Shown here: positions 42,286 to 51,578 of the stretch, piece by piece
How the letters are laid out: each line of letters opens with the position of its first letter
Position numbering within the stretch: the stretch's first letter is position 1
Source: G023898405 sp964368985
GTDB lineage: Bacteria > Myxococcota > UBA727 > JABDBI01
Length of the DNA stretch: 64,000 bases
NCBI GenBank assembly: GCA_964368985.1
Contig: CAYJDW010000002.1
Span: 1 to 64,000 of the forward strand
Direction: 5' to 3'
Position numbers and translations under genes: made by a program
The notes under the pieces: generated by a model
The model's input: only the letters and a program-made list of their open reading frames with translations
Told to the model about the DNA's origin: nothing
The model's database searches: none

Positions 42286-42951
42286 CTACAACCTACCAAA
42301 ACCTGCGAAGAGCTGGGCCGCAGTAAAGGACGGGTGGGGGCCTTCGGCTCTTCTTAGCATATGATTTACTCGTTTGTTGGTGGCAGGATTAATTGATTTG
42401 TCCGGCATGGAAAGATCCATCCGCGAACGAATAATCGAACGGCCTAAATGATGAACGAAATGAATTAAAGAGCCTTCAGTTTTTTCCACAATCCCAATAT
42501 GGGTCAATGCGTCGTTCAAACGACCGTTGCGGCTACGGTCATAGGTATTATGGAAAAAAACTAAATCACCCGGAATGGGGTTATTTTTAATAATTTTTCC
42601 ATATTTACGAACATAACGATAAATAACTTTAACATCGTTATCTGAAGGACTTTTCATCACACCACCAAGAGGAATGCGAGCCTGAGCAAATATTGCTCTT
42701 ACCGTGCCTGAACAATCTGCGCGAAAAGATTTTGAGCCCGCTTTTATTGAAGATTTGCCGACAGATTTTTGGGCAATTTGGCTAAGGCGTGAGCGATCAT
42801 TATTATTGAGTTTTTTATATATGCTTCGAGAGTTATTTTTTGTGGGGTGAAAAGTCCGTGAAGTGCTTGCACAGCCGCTAAAAATCAGGATCAACGCCAC
42901 CATCATGCTCGCGAATAAATTGCTTAAAATGTTTTTATAAGAGCGATTCAT
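42286..42951 (-). CDS. NlpC/P60 family lipoprotein
   Basis: Predicted lipoprotein (lipobox FSGC, Cys about 27) with a cysteine-peptidase domain. The nucleophile is in FRADCSGTVRAIF and the His is in ALTHIGIVE, matching the NlpC/P60 or CHAP pattern of cell-wall endopeptidases. 221 residues. A peptidoglycan role is likely. It is upstream of the SpoU gene, probably co-transcribed. Confidence 0.8.
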   Translation of the reverse strand: MNRSYKNILSNLFASMMVALILIFSGCASTSRTFHPTKNNSRSIYKKLNNNDRSRLSQIAQKSVGKSSIKAGSKSFRADCSGTVRAIFAQARIPLGGVMKSPSDNDVKVIYRYVRKYGKIIKNNPIPGDLVFFHNTYDRSRNGRLNDALTHIGIVEKTEGSLIHFVHHLGRSIIRSRMDLSMPDKSINPATNKRVNHMLRRAEGPHPSFTAAQLFAGFGRL

Positions 42952-43047
42952 GTTTTGGTTTTTAGGCGGTTAAAGCGTTTTTAGTAGTATATAATTTATG
43001 CGCCACCATTCTTGTTTTTTTGCTCAATAAGAATAATTTAAAGCTTA

Positions 43048-43437
43048 TTAGAGCATATCTTTGCTGATAGTTACTGCGATTCGATTGGTAGCTTCCAAAG
43101 TCACTGAGGAAATTAAGGGCAAATTGGATTCTAGTTTGCGAAAGATCCACAGTGCCACTACCTCACCGGTCGGGTTTTGTAAGCCCTCAATTTCATTAAG
43201 TAAAGAATGGTCCAGCAATTTTGCGAGGGGAGCGAAAGCATGGTTTAACTCTGCTAAATCCATGACCCATCCCATTTTTTCATCGATAGGGCCTTTAACG
43301 CGAATGACCAATCGATAACTATGGCCATGGATCTTATGACATTGATGACTTTCGGGTACTGCAGGCAAAAAATGAGCCGCCTCAAATCGAAATTCTTTTG
43401 CTATTTCAGCATTTATCGCCACAGTTTTTTCCCTCAA
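43048..43437 (-). CDS. queD: 6-carboxytetrahydropterin synthase-like protein
   Basis: PTPS/QueD family, which makes 6-carboxy-tetrahydropterin for queuosine biosynthesis. Zinc ligands His22 (EAAHFL) and His37/His39 (IHGHSY) with the catalytic Cys33 (CHKIHGH) are seen, plus LDHSLLN and PTGEVVA. At 129 residues it is the standard size. The CxxxHGH pattern favours QueD over eukaryotic-type PTPS. Confidence 0.88.
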   Translation of the reverse strand: MREKTVAINAEIAKEFRFEAAHFLPAVPESHQCHKIHGHSYRLVIRVKGPIDEKMGWVMDLAELNHAFAPLAKLLDHSLLNEIEGLQNPTGEVVALWIFRKLESNLPLISSVTLEATNRIAVTISKDML

Positions 43438-43694
43438 TACTAATTATTTGGTTTTTCTTGCTGCTTTATTCAATGCAATTGAATGAAGTATGGGCCCTAA
43501 CATGGCCCTTTAGCCATAAATTGGCAATAAGGCAGATTGAGAGCTTGGCTCATGTGCTCTATGGTGTTTTTCTTTAAGCTGGTTTAGTCTATGCGAGCGC
43601 CTTATCTCTATGTAGCACCAACAACAATCCGTGATAAGAACTTTGAGGTCATGGGCGTGGCATCAAAGAAAATGAAAAGGGTAGGATATACCTG

Positions 43695-45542
43695 ATGAAT
43701 ACTGAATTAAATAAAGAAGCTGCTCAGCCTAGAAAAGCGAACTCCGAAGGGAATCGACCGAGAGCAAAAAAACGACCAAGAGGTGACAAAAGAGTCATGC
43801 GTCCTAGCGTGATTTATAGTGACGAAGAACTCTTGGCGGTGGAACAGCGTCCTTTTTGGAACTGTGTCCACGACGCAAAAGTCTCGTCGATTATCGATGA
43901 TGGCGTTGTGGTAGCTTTGGCGAGCCCCACTGGTGGGGACATCAAAGTTCTTATACCTGATGGCGAATTAGTCGCGAAAGCGAGCCTTGCGCCCAATCAG
44001 TCCATGCGCGTCTATTTGGACGACACCATCGAGAGCAAAGCTGACAGTGAGCACCCTATCTCAGGGAGCGAAGTTAAAGCAGTTGAACTCGATTTGTTGG
44101 AACGAGCCTCCAAGGCCCAACAAAAAAGAGAAACGCTGCACGGCTATGTCGTGAGCGCTATCAAGGGCGGCTATTCTTTGGCGCTTTTTGCCCAGAGTAG
44201 AGAGCAGGCAGAAGTGGGCTATGGTTTGCGCGCATTTTTACCTTTTGGTCGTACTGCGCTTCGTCGCAACGATGGCCTTTCTGAGGCGGAAAATCATCTT
44301 GTTTCAGTGCAAATCAGCGAACTTGATTTGGCGAGAGGCAACATTGTTGTTTCGCGACGGGAATTGTTAGCTGAAGAACGCAAAAAAGATGAAGAAGAGT
44401 TTTATACGAAGCACAAGGTAGGCGATCAAATCAGCGGCAAAGTGAGCGCAGTCATGCCTTATGGCGTGTTCGTTAACTTAGGCGCGGTTGATGGCTTCTT
44501 GCATGTAAGCGATATTTCTTGGGATAAAAAACCTCGTCTGCATGACATTGTTCCGGTAGGCAAAGAAATATCGGCGCAGATTATTGGCATCGATAAAGAG
44601 AGCAAGCGCGTTAAGTTGAGCATCAAAGGCCTCAACATTGATCCTTGGCAAAACATTGAGAAAACCTTCAAGCCAGGAACTGAGGTTGAGGGTACCATTG
44701 TGGCATTCGCCGAGTTTGGTGCTTTCGTTAAACTCAGGGATGGCGTCGAAGGCTTGATTCACTTGGGCGAGATTTCTTGGAATCGCATCAAGCATCCATC
44801 GCAACGTTTTAAACTGGGTGATCCGGTGAAGGCCGCAGTATTGCGGGTGGATAAAGCTGCAAGACGAATCTCTCTTTCAACGAAAGCGATAGAATTGAGT
44901 CCGGTCGAGCGTTTGTCGGGGCAATTTCCTATTGGTACCGTTCTTAAAACCAAAATTGCAAGCATCCATGACTTTGGTATGTTCGTAGTTCTCGACGAAG
45001 AAAGTCAGGGATTGGTACCGCGAAGCGAAGTTTCTTGGCATCGCAGCGAAGATCCTTTGGACAAAACTTATAGCGTGGGCCAAGAAATTGAAGTTGCAGT
45101 TTTGGGCTATGACTCCGATCGCCAACGAGTTTCCTGCTCCATCAAACGCCTAAACGATGATCCATGGAATAAGTGGAAAACCATGTTTAAGCGTGGCAGC
45201 GTCCACAATGTCAAAGTTTTGCGTGTGCTTCGCACGGGTCTTGAGTGCCAACTTGATGGCGAGCTGATTGGGTTTTGCCCACGACGAGAGCTTTCCGAAG
45301 GTGAAAACGAGCAAAGCAAACTCAATGCTCGCGTGGGCGATATGATTGAAATTGTTGTAACCGCCATTGATCCGGTGCGTCAGCGTATTTCGATTAGTCA
45401 AAAAGCGGCAGCCGAATCGGAAACGAAGCAGGCATATGAAACTTACTTACACGAGCAGAGCCAGGGCGGTGCACGCACTACTTTGGGTGATGCTTTTAAA
45501 AAAATAGATTTGAATAAAGGTAGAAATAAGGACCATGGCTAA
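43695..45542 (+). CDS. S1-domain RNA-binding protein (ribosomal protein S1-like)
   Basis: A 615-residue protein with a basic N-terminal tail (QPRKANSEGNRPRAKKR) and about six S1 repeats. The best are VMPYGVFVNLGAVDGFLHVS, FAEFGAFVKLRDGVEGLIHL and IHDFGMFVVLDEESQGLVPR; the first two and the last are more diverged. The architecture matches ribosomal protein S1 or a close relative. AGGA lies eight bases before the ATG. It overlaps rimO by eight bases, which is fitting as RimO modifies ribosomal protein S12. Confidence 0.8.
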   Translation: MNTELNKEAAQPRKANSEGNRPRAKKRPRGDKRVMRPSVIYSDEELLAVEQRPFWNCVHDAKVSSIIDDGVVVALASPTGGDIKVLIPDGELVAKASLAPNQSMRVYLDDTIESKADSEHPISGSEVKAVELDLLERASKAQQKRETLHGYVVSAIKGGYSLALFAQSREQAEVGYGLRAFLPFGRTALRRNDGLSEAENHLVSVQISELDLARGNIVVSRRELLAEERKKDEEEFYTKHKVGDQISGKVSAVMPYGVFVNLGAVDGFLHVSDISWDKKPRLHDIVPVGKEISAQIIGIDKESKRVKLSIKGLNIDPWQNIEKTFKPGTEVEGTIVAFAEFGAFVKLRDGVEGLIHLGEISWNRIKHPSQRFKLGDPVKAAVLRVDKAARRISLSTKAIELSPVERLSGQFPIGTVLKTKIASIHDFGMFVVLDEESQGLVPRSEVSWHRSEDPLDKTYSVGQEIEVAVLGYDSDRQRVSCSIKRLNDDPWNKWKTMFKRGSVHNVKVLRVLRTGLECQLDGELIGFCPRRELSEGENEQSKLNARVGDMIEIVVTAIDPVRQRISISQKAAAESETKQAYETYLHEQSQGGARTTLGDAFKKIDLNKGRNKDHG

Positions 45543-46917
45543 AGTTCATTTAACTTCGCTTGGTTGTCCAAAAAACCGCGTCGATGCCGAGCATATGCTG
45601 GGCATCGCTCGTTCTTTAGGCCATGAATTGGTTTCTAATGCGGACGATGCGGATACATTGGTAATCAATACGTGTGCATTTATTAACGAAGCAAAAGAAG
45701 AATCCATCGACGGTATTTTGCAATTGGCTGAGCTTAAGGAGAAATCTGGCGGCAAGAAGAAGCTGATTGTGACGGGTTGTTTGGCGCAAAGATATTCTAA
45801 AGAGTTAGAAAGTGAGATCCCTGAAGTGGACCATTTCTTTGGCACTTCCGATTATTCTTTGGTGGCCAATGTTCTTTCGGGCGAATTTGGCGAGCCTGCG
45901 CCAGCGAAAAATCCGAAGCTCGTGAGTATTGGCACCAAGGCTCTCACCAAAAATATGGTGACGAGCGATTTGTCCTATATCGAAAAATTTGATCTGCCGC
46001 GTATCAATACTTCGCCCTCGTTTTCGGCTTATTTGCGTATTTCCGAAGGTTGCGATAATGCCTGTGCATTTTGCATTATTCCGAAATTGCGGGGTAAGCA
46101 GCGCAGCCGTGGAATTGAAGATCTCGTGAAGGAAGCGCAGTTTTTAGCGCAATCGGGTGTGATGGAATTGAATCTCATTGGCCAAGATCTCACGGCTTAT
46201 GGTTTCGATATTCCAGGCCGGCCCACCTTGGCAGCGCTTCTTGAAGCGTTGGCTGCCATACCTGGAATTCGCTGGATTCGCCAAATGTATGCCTATCCGC
46301 GGACTTTTAGCGAAGCATATTTTAAGGCTTTCCAAAATAAAAATGTTTTGCCTTACATTGATATGCCGACGCAGCATGGTTCGGCCAATGTTTTGCGCTT
46401 GATGAAACGAGGCGGCAGCAAGGATCGTTTAACCAATATCATCGGCAGTTTGCGCTCGAATATTCCAAACTTAGTGTTACGAACAACCGTGATGGTGGGC
46501 TTTCCCGGCGAGACTGAGGCTGATTTTCAAGAGCTTTGTGATTTCGTGAGAGAAAATCGATTTGACCGCATGGGTGTCTTTAAATATTCAAACGAAGAAA
46601 ATACCCAAGCCTATGTTTTTGCGGATCAAGTTGCAGAATCTGTCAAAGAAAAGCGTTTTCATGAGTTGATGTCGATTCAGCGTGAGATTTCCCTCGAGAA
46701 AATGCAAAGTTTGATTGGCAGCGAGCAAGAAGTAGTGGTGGAAGGCCAATCTGATGAGCATGAATATGTGGTCAAAGGCCGCATGTGGTCACAGGCGCCA
46801 GAGATCGACGGGCAGATTTATATTTCAGCCTTGACGCCCTTAACGGTTGGCCAAGTAGTGAAAGTAGTGATCACCGATGCGCATGATTATGATTTGTCGG
46901 GTGAAGTGATCGAGTAG
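45535..46917 (+). CDS. rimO: Ribosomal protein S12 methylthiotransferase RimO
   Basis: Radical-SAM methylthiotransferase that adds a methylthio group to Asp89 of ribosomal protein S12. The N-terminal domain has the cluster Cys in LGCPKNRVDAE, NTCAF and TGCLAQR. The radical SAM CxxxCxxC is GCDNACAFC, followed by IIPKLRGKQRSR, and a TRAM domain ends the 460-residue chain. Starts inside the end of the S1-like gene. Confidence 0.94.
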   Translation: MAKVHLTSLGCPKNRVDAEHMLGIARSLGHELVSNADDADTLVINTCAFINEAKEESIDGILQLAELKEKSGGKKKLIVTGCLAQRYSKELESEIPEVDHFFGTSDYSLVANVLSGEFGEPAPAKNPKLVSIGTKALTKNMVTSDLSYIEKFDLPRINTSPSFSAYLRISEGCDNACAFCIIPKLRGKQRSRGIEDLVKEAQFLAQSGVMELNLIGQDLTAYGFDIPGRPTLAALLEALAAIPGIRWIRQMYAYPRTFSEAYFKAFQNKNVLPYIDMPTQHGSANVLRLMKRGGSKDRLTNIIGSLRSNIPNLVLRTTVMVGFPGETEADFQELCDFVRENRFDRMGVFKYSNEENTQAYVFADQVAESVKEKRFHELMSIQREISLEKMQSLIGSEQEVVVEGQSDEHEYVVKGRMWSQAPEIDGQIYISALTPLTVGQVVKVVITDAHDYDLSGEVIE

Positions 46918-46963
46918 TGGACTCGGATTTATATACCAGTAAAAACTCCTGTTGTTTTGATTA

Positions 46964-48793
46964 TTAACTATCGAGATAAAGCTTACCGCTGGCTAACTGG
47001 CGGTAATAAACGGATCGTTGCTCGAGTTCTGGCAGGGAATAGGCCTTAATATTTTTCTCTGATGACAAAAGTGACAAATCGATGAGGCCTTTAGCTCTCG
47101 CAACGGTTTTAAGCCGATGGGCGATCACCAGGGTTAAGGAGCTTTGAGCGAGTTCCAGGATCATGGTGGTGATGGAGGATTCGCTAATTTCGTCGAGGCT
47201 GCTGGTGGGTTCATCGATTAATATGACGAAAGGCTTATAAAATTGTGCCCGTAGATAGAGGCTTGCAAAGTTCACTCGCTGGCGTTGTCCACCTGAAAGA
47301 TTTAGGCCTCGTTCGCCTAGTTGCGTTAATAGGCTTTGATTGGCGTTAAGAATATTCAAGAGACCTACGCGATCGAGGATCTTTAACAAAAATTCATCGC
47401 TATAACCATGATCTTCTGGCAGCCCAAAAAGGAGATTATACTTGACCGTCCCTTGGAGCGTGGAGGCTGTTTGACCTTGCATGGCGATCATACGGCGACG
47501 CGTGCTATCGCTTATCTTATAAATATCCACGTCGTTGACCATAACAGAGCCGACATAAGGCTTTAGTTGCCCGCCCAAAATGGATAACAAGGTGGTTTTG
47601 CCACTGCCAGATGCTCCGATAATGCCATAAAGCCTATGGGTTTCGTCGCGATGGCAGCTTAAAGATAAGCTGTGGTTATTGAAGAGTTGGGCAGTTTCGT
47701 AATCGAAAGAGATCTTCTCGGCCTTTATCGTTATGTCCTCGTGCAAAGGCTTTAGTTCTTCAGCAACTCCCAAAACTGGCCAGCCCTGTTTGCCAAAACG
47801 CGGAATGAAAGCAAATAAGTCTCTTACGGCGTTTAGGCCACGCATATAGCGACGAAAGGGTCCAAGAATCCTTAGCATTAGCTGGGTGTTCCGCAAAAAA
47901 GCTATGGCTAAAGCGGTGGCAGCGACGACCGTGGTTGTACCGCTTTTTATTTGCGACAACAGCACAAGAACCAAGGCGAAAAGCGCTAATAAATAGATCG
48001 TCCTCACTATTAAATTGCCAAAGGTATAAGAGAGCCAAACCCTGGCTTCACTTTGCATATTGTTTTTAATAGTATTGTTTAATTTATCGCTCATATAGTC
48101 GCTTGCAAAAGTTGCCCGGACTAAGTGCACTTGCGCCAAATTCTCTACAGCAGTGGTACGAAAGGCATCATCGCTTTCAATAAATCCCATCTCGAGGGGC
48201 GTGGAAATTCTTATCGCAAAAAAATAGCCAATAAAGAGAATGGCGCTAAACAAGCAAGTGACAAGCGCAGAAAGGAGGAGCGAATAATAAGCCAAAGCGA
48301 CTATCGTTGTGATGAGGCCCACCAAAATGGGAGAAAACTCTAGCAGGAGTTGATCAAGAAGATCCTCATAGCCTCGAGCAGCTCGATCTATTTTACCCAA
48401 AATGGCGCCACTGGAGCGATGAGTATGATAGCGCGGGTCGACCACCAACAACTGCTGATGCGCATTTTGATGGATGCTGTGGATAATTTGCAGTTGAAAT
48501 TGGGCGTTTAACCTAAATCCTAAATTCTCCATAAGCGTGATTATTAACCACACGGCAAACATCGCCACACAAATAAACATACTTGCTGATTCAAAAGCAT
48601 AAGCCATCAAAAAGGGACTAATGCTCCAAAAAACATTAGATAAGGTTGTAAGCAGGGCAATAGCCACTGCCAATCCTTTTTGCCCTACAATGATTTGCCA
48701 CCACGGTTTTGCGAAATCGATGGGCAAGAGCCTTGATTTGATGGCTAACAATTTTCTAAATAAAAACACGGTGATTTCCCAGCGCTCAGGCAT
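46964..48793 (-). CDS. ABC exporter, fused permease and ATPase
   Basis: A 609-residue half-transporter: six-helix membrane domain (about residues 40-330), then ATPase with Walker A GASGSGKT, signature LSGGQRQR, Walker B ILIDEPTSSLD and H-loop IAHR. The motifs are canonical, so a homodimer is likely. The ATG at 48793 is used; a TTG at 48811 is also in frame and neither has a strong ribosome site. It is divergent from the EndoU-domain gene (200-base gap), so it might export a related product, but this is only positional. Confidence 0.85.
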   Translation of the reverse strand: MPERWEITVFLFRKLLAIKSRLLPIDFAKPWWQIIVGQKGLAVAIALLTTLSNVFWSISPFLMAYAFESASMFICVAMFAVWLIITLMENLGFRLNAQFQLQIIHSIHQNAHQQLLVVDPRYHTHRSSGAILGKIDRAARGYEDLLDQLLLEFSPILVGLITTIVALAYYSLLLSALVTCLFSAILFIGYFFAIRISTPLEMGFIESDDAFRTTAVENLAQVHLVRATFASDYMSDKLNNTIKNNMQSEARVWLSYTFGNLIVRTIYLLALFALVLVLLSQIKSGTTTVVAATALAIAFLRNTQLMLRILGPFRRYMRGLNAVRDLFAFIPRFGKQGWPVLGVAEELKPLHEDITIKAEKISFDYETAQLFNNHSLSLSCHRDETHRLYGIIGASGSGKTTLLSILGGQLKPYVGSVMVNDVDIYKISDSTRRRMIAMQGQTASTLQGTVKYNLLFGLPEDHGYSDEFLLKILDRVGLLNILNANQSLLTQLGERGLNLSGGQRQRVNFASLYLRAQFYKPFVILIDEPTSSLDEISESSITTMILELAQSSLTLVIAHRLKTVARAKGLIDLSLLSSEKNIKAYSLPELEQRSVYYRQLASGKLYLDS

Positions 48794-49010
48794 ACGCCTA
48801 GGCGATAACAATTTCGTTCACTATCGTCTAGGACGAATGCCCACCCTCTAAGTTCAGAGTGTTTTTAAACCAGGTGAGAGGAATAAAGATGGGAAGTCGC
48901 TTAATACTTATTATTGTACTTGAGTAGCGCCTACCACTAATTCTTTGGTTGCCTCACGGGCTTGCTAAACTCTTTTTGGTAGTGAATAAGAAAGTTATGC
49001 CCAGTTTTTA

Positions 49011-50630
49011 ATGAGATTTAATATGTTTTATTTTTACCCATTTTTTATGTCGTTAATGTTTTATTGTTTTATATTAAATGCGGACGATGAACAGCTAAAT
49101 TTCACCGTTGCCGCAATGAGTGATGGCGAAATTGCAAACCAACAAATCAAAAAAGATGAAAAATTAAATATAAAAGTTGTTTTAACCGAAGCAAGCAGAC
49201 GCCATATTTTTGAAGGAAAAAAAACCGCAACAGGCTTTTCTGGTGGTCATGATTGGGATTTTCATTACGATAATTATATCAAAAATGATCCCGCGGCAGA
49301 CGTGTATTTTGACGTCAATCTTATGGCCTTCATTGTAAAGTCGTCTAAGGGAGATTCGCTGGTCGATATAATAGATAAGTTAAAAAATAAAAAAGAGTTG
49401 CCATATTACCACACATTGTTTCCTTCATCATTCTTGAAGACTGAAAAAATTATATTGAATTCATTTAAAAAAGCTTTTATATCTTTTATGCTCGGAAGAG
49501 GAGCTATTAATTTAGATAAAGGAATATTTTATACAGAAAATATGGCAGCAAAGGATACTCCTGTTTTAAAAGTGGCAGGGGCATTCAGCGTTGCTTACAA
49601 TGAACACGACAATATTTTTGAATTTAAAATTCATACTTTTTACCCGGATATCGACTGGTATTATCGTATTGATTTTAAGCATAATAGTGAAAATTTATTT
49701 TTCCACAGTCGTTTTATCAAATACATGCCTTGTTTTATTAATGCTCAAATCAAGCCCTTATGGGTACAACGCGCTCATCAGAGTGAGAGGCTAGAGAAAT
49801 CCACTCTCTATACCCCCAAACCCATCGCATTAGAATGGAATGCATCGCTTTGTAAAGACTGGGCCCTGACTCTTAGCGAATTGAGTATGCAAGACCGTGT
49901 CGATTCTTATCTAAGACAAGAACATCTTAAGAACTTGCAGTTGGGGAGGAACAAAAAATTAAATTTTTTTGATTTTTTTAATTTCCAAGATTCTCTTACT
50001 GACGAAGAATTAGACCAAATAGTAGAGCTCTTAAAATTTTTGATAAAGAATTTTAATTACACGCATAATAACTCGCTCGGTATGCTGAAAGATGCGTATA
50101 GTAAGCATTTTAGTAAAAATAAAAATAGATTAAAAATAAATACTTTTATTACGGAAAATTCTTCTGTTAAAATGTCACTCTATCTCAATCTCCATAATCA
50201 GGATTTCAACAAACAGTCTAATCCTGATATGAAGTTGATTATGAGTACAGTGAGATTTCATTCTTTATTACAAATTTTTAATGACGATGCCCTGAAAACC
50301 TTTTTTCCTCAGCAAGACCTAAGAAGCTTAAGAAAAATAGTTACTCGATTTTATCATAACTTTGCGAGTTTTCTAATACCTGATACAAGCCTTCTTAGTC
50401 AGCTTTATAGTGAAAATTTTATTTTAGATACAGTTATGTTTGTAATGGGTAATTCCAACTATCATACAGCCCTAAGACTAGTGCATATTTCTTACACAGA
50501 AAAAGATTTAGCTAAATTTAACTTCGAAAGCGAAGACAAACACACATTGAGTATTGGTTTCAAAGATAATAATATTATTGATGTTTTTGGTTCAAACCCA
50601 GGTGTAATTAATATTCTAAATAAAAAATAA
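49011..50630 (+). CDS. Secreted EndoU-domain ribonuclease with unknown C-terminal part
   Basis: A 539-residue protein with signal peptide (about residues 1-24). Residues about 60-215 carry the EndoU ribonuclease pattern: RRHIFEGKKTATGFSGGHD gives His65 and His80. FPSSFLKTEKIILNSFKKAF recalls the 'FPs.ws.ekIl..I..A' segment, and IHTFYPD matches the terminal 'I.TxYP' with Thr207 and Tyr209. EndoU domains cleave RNA and are common in polymorphic toxins. The remaining 320 residues are AT-rich, helical and unrecognised. No immunity gene was identified next to it. A hairpin follows. The domain assignment comes from recalled consensus only. Confidence 0.6.
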   Translation: MRFNMFYFYPFFMSLMFYCFILNADDEQLNFTVAAMSDGEIANQQIKKDEKLNIKVVLTEASRRHIFEGKKTATGFSGGHDWDFHYDNYIKNDPAADVYFDVNLMAFIVKSSKGDSLVDIIDKLKNKKELPYYHTLFPSSFLKTEKIILNSFKKAFISFMLGRGAINLDKGIFYTENMAAKDTPVLKVAGAFSVAYNEHDNIFEFKIHTFYPDIDWYYRIDFKHNSENLFFHSRFIKYMPCFINAQIKPLWVQRAHQSERLEKSTLYTPKPIALEWNASLCKDWALTLSELSMQDRVDSYLRQEHLKNLQLGRNKKLNFFDFFNFQDSLTDEELDQIVELLKFLIKNFNYTHNNSLGMLKDAYSKHFSKNKNRLKINTFITENSSVKMSLYLNLHNQDFNKQSNPDMKLIMSTVRFHSLLQIFNDDALKTFFPQQDLRSLRKIVTRFYHNFASFLIPDTSLLSQLYSENFILDTVMFVMGNSNYHTALRLVHISYTEKDLAKFNFESEDKHTLSIGFKDNNIIDVFGSNPGVINILNKK

Positions 50631-50632
50631 AA

Positions 50633-50677
50633 TGAGGCTAATACTTTTTTCAAAGATTGGAAAAAGTATTAGCCTCA
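50633..50677 (+). terminator. Hairpin terminator after EndoU gene
   Basis: Two perfect 17-bp arms (50633-50649 and 50661-50677), with TGAGGCTAATAC at the outer end of the left arm and an 11-base loop, begin 3 bases past the stop at 50630. The inner part of the stem is T-rich. Probably the end of the EndoU transcript; it could act in both directions. Confidence 0.7.
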
Positions 50678-50709
50678 CACTCCAGCTCGATATTTCTGTT
50701 TAGGAATTC

Positions 50710-51170
50710 TTAGCTAAGATCAGCACTTAAATGAATATTAATATGATTAAATAATTCTTCCCGACTTAGTTGTAATGCGTTTTGCACACAGATAGGGCAA
50801 TAGAATTTGGTATTATTTTCGAAAATAAATTTTTCGGGATCTTAAGGTTTAAATATTTCCATCTAGCGCAAATTTATTATTTGTTCCTTCCAATATTAAC
50901 GGCATCGGGGGAAACATATTGATTGATTGGAAACTTCTTTTAAAAACCATCGATTATTTTCTTGGTCAATTGCACAATTATCACTAATTTTATTTACTCC
51001 TATAGAACAATTTACCAATGAATTAGGAGGTTTATCCGCGAAATAGCGGAAATTGATGAACGCTGCAGGCTTTTATCCTGAATTTCGAGAATGTATTACA
51101 TAATGAAAAGCTTTTTGTTTTTTGCCTCCAATGTAATAATATCAATGAAATTATCGCTCTAAGATTATCT
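50710..51170 (-). pseudogene. Decayed gene remnant with zinc-finger-like end
   Basis: The 630-base gap to the next gene is not empty. Read on the minus strand it gives coding-like pieces in shifting frames: INFRYFADKPPNSLVNCSIG onward to NRWFLKEVSNQSICFP, then PDAVNIGRN, then DPEKFIFENNTKFYCPICVQ to HINIHLSADLS and a stop at 50710-50712. The last piece has Cys-x2-Cys-x14-His-x3-His, a C2H2-like spacing. A TAA directly precedes DPEK, and at least two frameshifts separate the pieces. Further upstream is SDNLRAIISLILLHWRQ. I read it as one gene of about 140-150 codons broken by mutations; the family is unknown. Confidence 0.5.
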
Positions 51171-51269
51171 GAAATAATATTAAAATTATTAAGTTATATT
51201 AATGCTAATAATAGATCTGCGTCTCCTAACTGAAGCAGTCCTAGCTAAGATTGCTTTGTAGGTAGTCCA

Positions 51270-51578
51270 GTGAAATCTATTTTTCATAAAATAAAGCCTC
51301 AATTCTACCTTACGCTGGCATTTTTCGTTCTCGCTCATGCGGCCCATTTTCTGATGCCGCAGCAGGTGGCGCGTGTGCGTAATGAAGAACAACAGCAGGA
51401 TATTGCTCTGGCTTGTGCTCTTTTAGAGGGGAATTCATTTAAGGATATTTGGATTTGGCTTCTTCTTCTTTGGGGCATTAAAATTATTTCCAAGAAAAAA
51501 TCCAGTCAATCGAGCGGTCTGCCAATTTTTGACAGTTATCGCGGACATGAAACGAAAGGTCGTTCATCAAAGACCTAA
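51270..51578 (+). CDS. Small membrane protein heading the export cassette
   Basis: A 102-residue protein with a GTG start and two hydrophobic segments (about residues 12-29 and 58-74), the first possibly a signal anchor. The stretch between them has four consecutive Gln/Glu-rich residues and one Cys (ALACALLEG). The C-terminal tail is basic and polar. It overlaps the HlyD-like gene by about 32 bases, which indicates co-translation. No family was identified. It could be a component of the exporter or a cargo, though it has no double-glycine leader. Confidence 0.55.
   Translation: MKSIFHKIKPQFYLTLAFFVLAHAAHFLMPQQVARVRNEEQQQDIALACALLEGNSFKDIWIWLLLLWGIKIISKKKSSQSSGLPIFDSYRGHETKGRSSKT

Noticed and set aside
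43440..43694. Riboswitch or leader before the S1-like gene
   Set aside because: The gap holds only a weak GGGCCC-type dyad; no known riboswitch pattern was recognised.
48793..48811. TTG 48811 as the start of the ABC exporter
   Set aside because: Neither start has a clear ribosome site; the ATG was kept as the more common codon, with little certainty.
51270..51578. The 102-residue protein as a bacteriocin precursor
   Set aside because: Two hydrophobic helices and no leader-like double glycine; more likely a membrane component.
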